The notes below the pieces were generated by a model. It saw only the letters and a program-made list of their open reading frames with translations, was not told the DNA's origin and did no database searches. Shown here one piece after another: positions 33,482 to 34,688 of a stretch of DNA of 34,688 nt (positions are counted from its first letter, which is position 1; every line of letters starts with the position of its first letter). The stretch comes from Akkermansiaceae bacterium. GTDB lineage: Bacteria; Verrucomicrobiota; Verrucomicrobiia; Verrucomicrobiales; Akkermansiaceae. The position numbers were made by a program, and so were the translations under genes. The stretch spans positions 1 to 34,688 of the forward strand of contig CAISTY010000247.1 of NCBI GenBank assembly GCA_903888515.1, given 5' to 3'.

Positions 33482-34528
33482 ATGACGCGCAAGTTCAGCG
33501 GTTGGCTGCCGGCGGTGGCGGTGGCGGTCTTGGTGGTTGGGATGTCGGAAGTTGCCACTGCAGCCACGCCATTCCCCGCGTGGGATGGTGAACCTAACAC
33601 CACCCGCCAAGGATACGCGTTCACCAGCAGGAGCCTCACCCCCGCCGCGGATATCCTGCGCAATCCCTATCAGACGCCGGTGGCCACCGTCACCTTGGGC
33701 GCCCTCAATGATGGTTGGCAGGACCCGCAAGTCCCCTGGGCCAACAGTGGGGTGCTGAGTGACGGTGCCTGGGATATTGGGAAAGCCGGAACCATCACCG
33801 TCACGTGCAAAGTGGCAGCCACCCCGCCGGCAACCGTTTACCGCATCGACTTCCTGGTCTATGCGGTCGCCTACAAGGGCCTCACCGCCATGCCATCGTT
33901 CGAGTGCCCAGGGCTCCCAGCCAGCGCCCTCACGCTCACCCAGGCAACGGTCGCCACGGACCCGAAGTTTCCAGGGGCCACCTGGGAAGGTCTCAAATGG
34001 ATCGGCTATTTTGATAATGTAACCACCAACACCGTGAGTTTTGTCATCAAGTCCCCGTCCAACAACATGTCGGTGATTGATACTTATGAGGTCTTCACCA
34101 AGGTGACCGGCACTGGCGTCATCAACTATGATGCCTGGGCGCTAGAGCAGGGATTTGTGGCCGGCACCGCCGGGCGCCTCGACAACCCGGACAACGACGG
34201 CAGGATAAACATGTTAGAATATGCCTTCGCAACCAACCCGCGTGCCAGCGACCCCGGCCCCATGATATTGAGCGGCACCGCCATCACCCGCCGCGGCGCC
34301 CCGTTTGTGAAATGGTCGCCGGTGCCATACGCGGTTTTCGCGCGGCGCGACGATTATCTAACGAGCGGAGTGACCTACCTCGCTCAATTCTCCTCAGACA
34401 TGAAATCATGGACTACTTCCACCGCCGCCATGACGGTGCTGGCCGATGACGGTGTGATTCAAGCCATGTCCGTGCCATTCCCCGCCGGACCCAAACAGTT
34501 CTTCCGCGTGTGGGTGAGTGTGCCCTGA
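33482..34528 (+). CDS. Secreted protein, paralogue of the PEP-CTERM neighbour's N-terminal domain
   Basis: A 348-residue exported protein of unknown function. It starts with a signal peptide (MTRKFSGWLPAVAVAVLVVG, cleaved near AATA). An ATG at 33467 would add five residues, and the much longer open frame from 33242 is the shadow of the preceding gene. Residues about 35-215 align by eye with the same region of the previous protein: both have DGAWD(I/L)G, VYAVAYxGxTxxP, FPGATW and VIDTYEVFT-type blocks. After this domain comes a calcium-loop-like stretch DNPDNDGRINMLEYAF (near 240-255), common in Verrucomicrobiota secreted proteins, then a beta-rich tail ending in QFFRVWVSVP. It has no PEP-CTERM, so the shared domain is joined to two different C-terminal display modes. 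Confidence 0.88.
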   Translation: MTRKFSGWLPAVAVAVLVVGMSEVATAATPFPAWDGEPNTTRQGYAFTSRSLTPAADILRNPYQTPVATVTLGALNDGWQDPQVPWANSGVLSDGAWDIGKAGTITVTCKVAATPPATVYRIDFLVYAVAYKGLTAMPSFECPGLPASALTLTQATVATDPKFPGATWEGLKWIGYFDNVTTNTVSFVIKSPSNNMSVIDTYEVFTKVTGTGVINYDAWALEQGFVAGTAGRLDNPDNDGRINMLEYAFATNPRASDPGPMILSGTAITRRGAPFVKWSPVPYAVFARRDDYLTSGVTYLAQFSSDMKSWTTSTAAMTVLADDGVIQAMSVPFPAGPKQFFRVWVSVP

Positions 34529-34529
34529 C

Positions 34530-34688
34530 ATTGAAAAACCGCAGGGCCTGGCCAACTGCCGCGCCCACGGACTGGAGCCCGAAACCTATCTGACCGAAGT
34601 CATCAAACGTCTACCCCACGACGCGACTCCCGCGCAAGCCGCGGAACTGACTCCCGCCCGCATCGCCGCCGCCCGGCACGCCGCTGCC
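34530..34688 (+). pseudogene. IS66-type transposase C-terminal fragment (5' truncated)
   Basis: An open frame running to the window edge reads CRAHGLEPETYLTEVIKRLP followed by ELTPARIAAAR. This fits the C-terminal domain of IS66-family transposases (the C(R/K)xHGxxPxxYLxDVLxRLP...LxPxxW pattern). Homology begins within a few bases of the stop codon of the preceding gene, with no start codon or N-terminal catalytic region before it, so it is a truncated remnant unless it is a fusion artefact. The rest may lie beyond the window. Confidence 0.6.

Noticed and set aside
1..34688. tRNA genes, rRNA genes, complete insertion sequences or phage genes
   Set aside because: I looked for the cloverleaf T-loop GGTTCGANTC pattern, rRNA signatures and integrase or terminase motifs and found none, apart from the IS66-like fragment at the right edge.

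Overview
The window looks like chromosomal DNA from a GC-rich, Gram-negative bacterium of the Verrucomicrobiota, probably the order Verrucomicrobiales. This rests on inference from content: a PEP-CTERM protein with an autotransporter-associated beta-strand repeat, a giant secreted beta-helix protein with a dockerin-like C-terminus, a very large alpha-2-macroglobulin, a Roco (LRR-Roc-COR) protein, weak or absent Shine-Dalgarno sequences, and families of short dispersed repeats. No 16S rRNA or other taxonomic marker is present except rnpB.

Region by region: 1-333 holds no gene, only dispersed repeats and two small palindromes. 334-6546 (minus) is a 2070-residue alpha-2-macroglobulin with a CxEQ thioester motif. 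6811-9427 (plus) is a housekeeping run: aspartate-semialdehyde dehydrogenase, a small one-helix membrane protein, and a short-chain polyprenyl diphosphate synthase. 9519-12300 (minus) is a tight operon of ABC-transporter ATPase, ABC-2-type permease and a membrane-anchored helical-repeat protein. 12460-14700 (plus) is the Roco GTPase and 14779-16842 (plus) is a membrane protein fused to a spermidine-synthase-like domain. 16855-17251 (minus) is the RNase P RNA, closed by a perfect 12-bp P1 helix. 17331-21011 (minus) carries a DUF456-type membrane protein and a GspF/GspE (PilC/PilB) pair. 21156-21884 (plus) is a YkuD-family lipoprotein, and 22231-24048 (plus) a sodium:solute symporter ending in a textbook intrinsic terminator.

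From 24049 to the end the character changes to accessory, surface-oriented DNA. A 520-base gene-free stretch is packed with hairpins and heptanucleotide tandem repeats. It is followed by three consecutive plus-strand exported proteins: a 2294-residue parallel beta-helix protein with a dockerin-like tail, a PEP-CTERM protein, and a third secreted protein whose N-terminal domain is clearly paralogous to that of the PEP-CTERM protein. The window ends in a fragment of an IS66-type transposase that starts immediately after the last stop codon.

The most interesting candidates are the surface-protein cluster (one undescribed N-terminal domain attached to two different C-terminal sorting or display modules, next to a dockerin-bearing beta-helix) and an apparent excess of the hexamer CTAACA / TGTTAG spread over the window in all reading frames. 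Family assignments come from recognised motifs only; no database search was possible.
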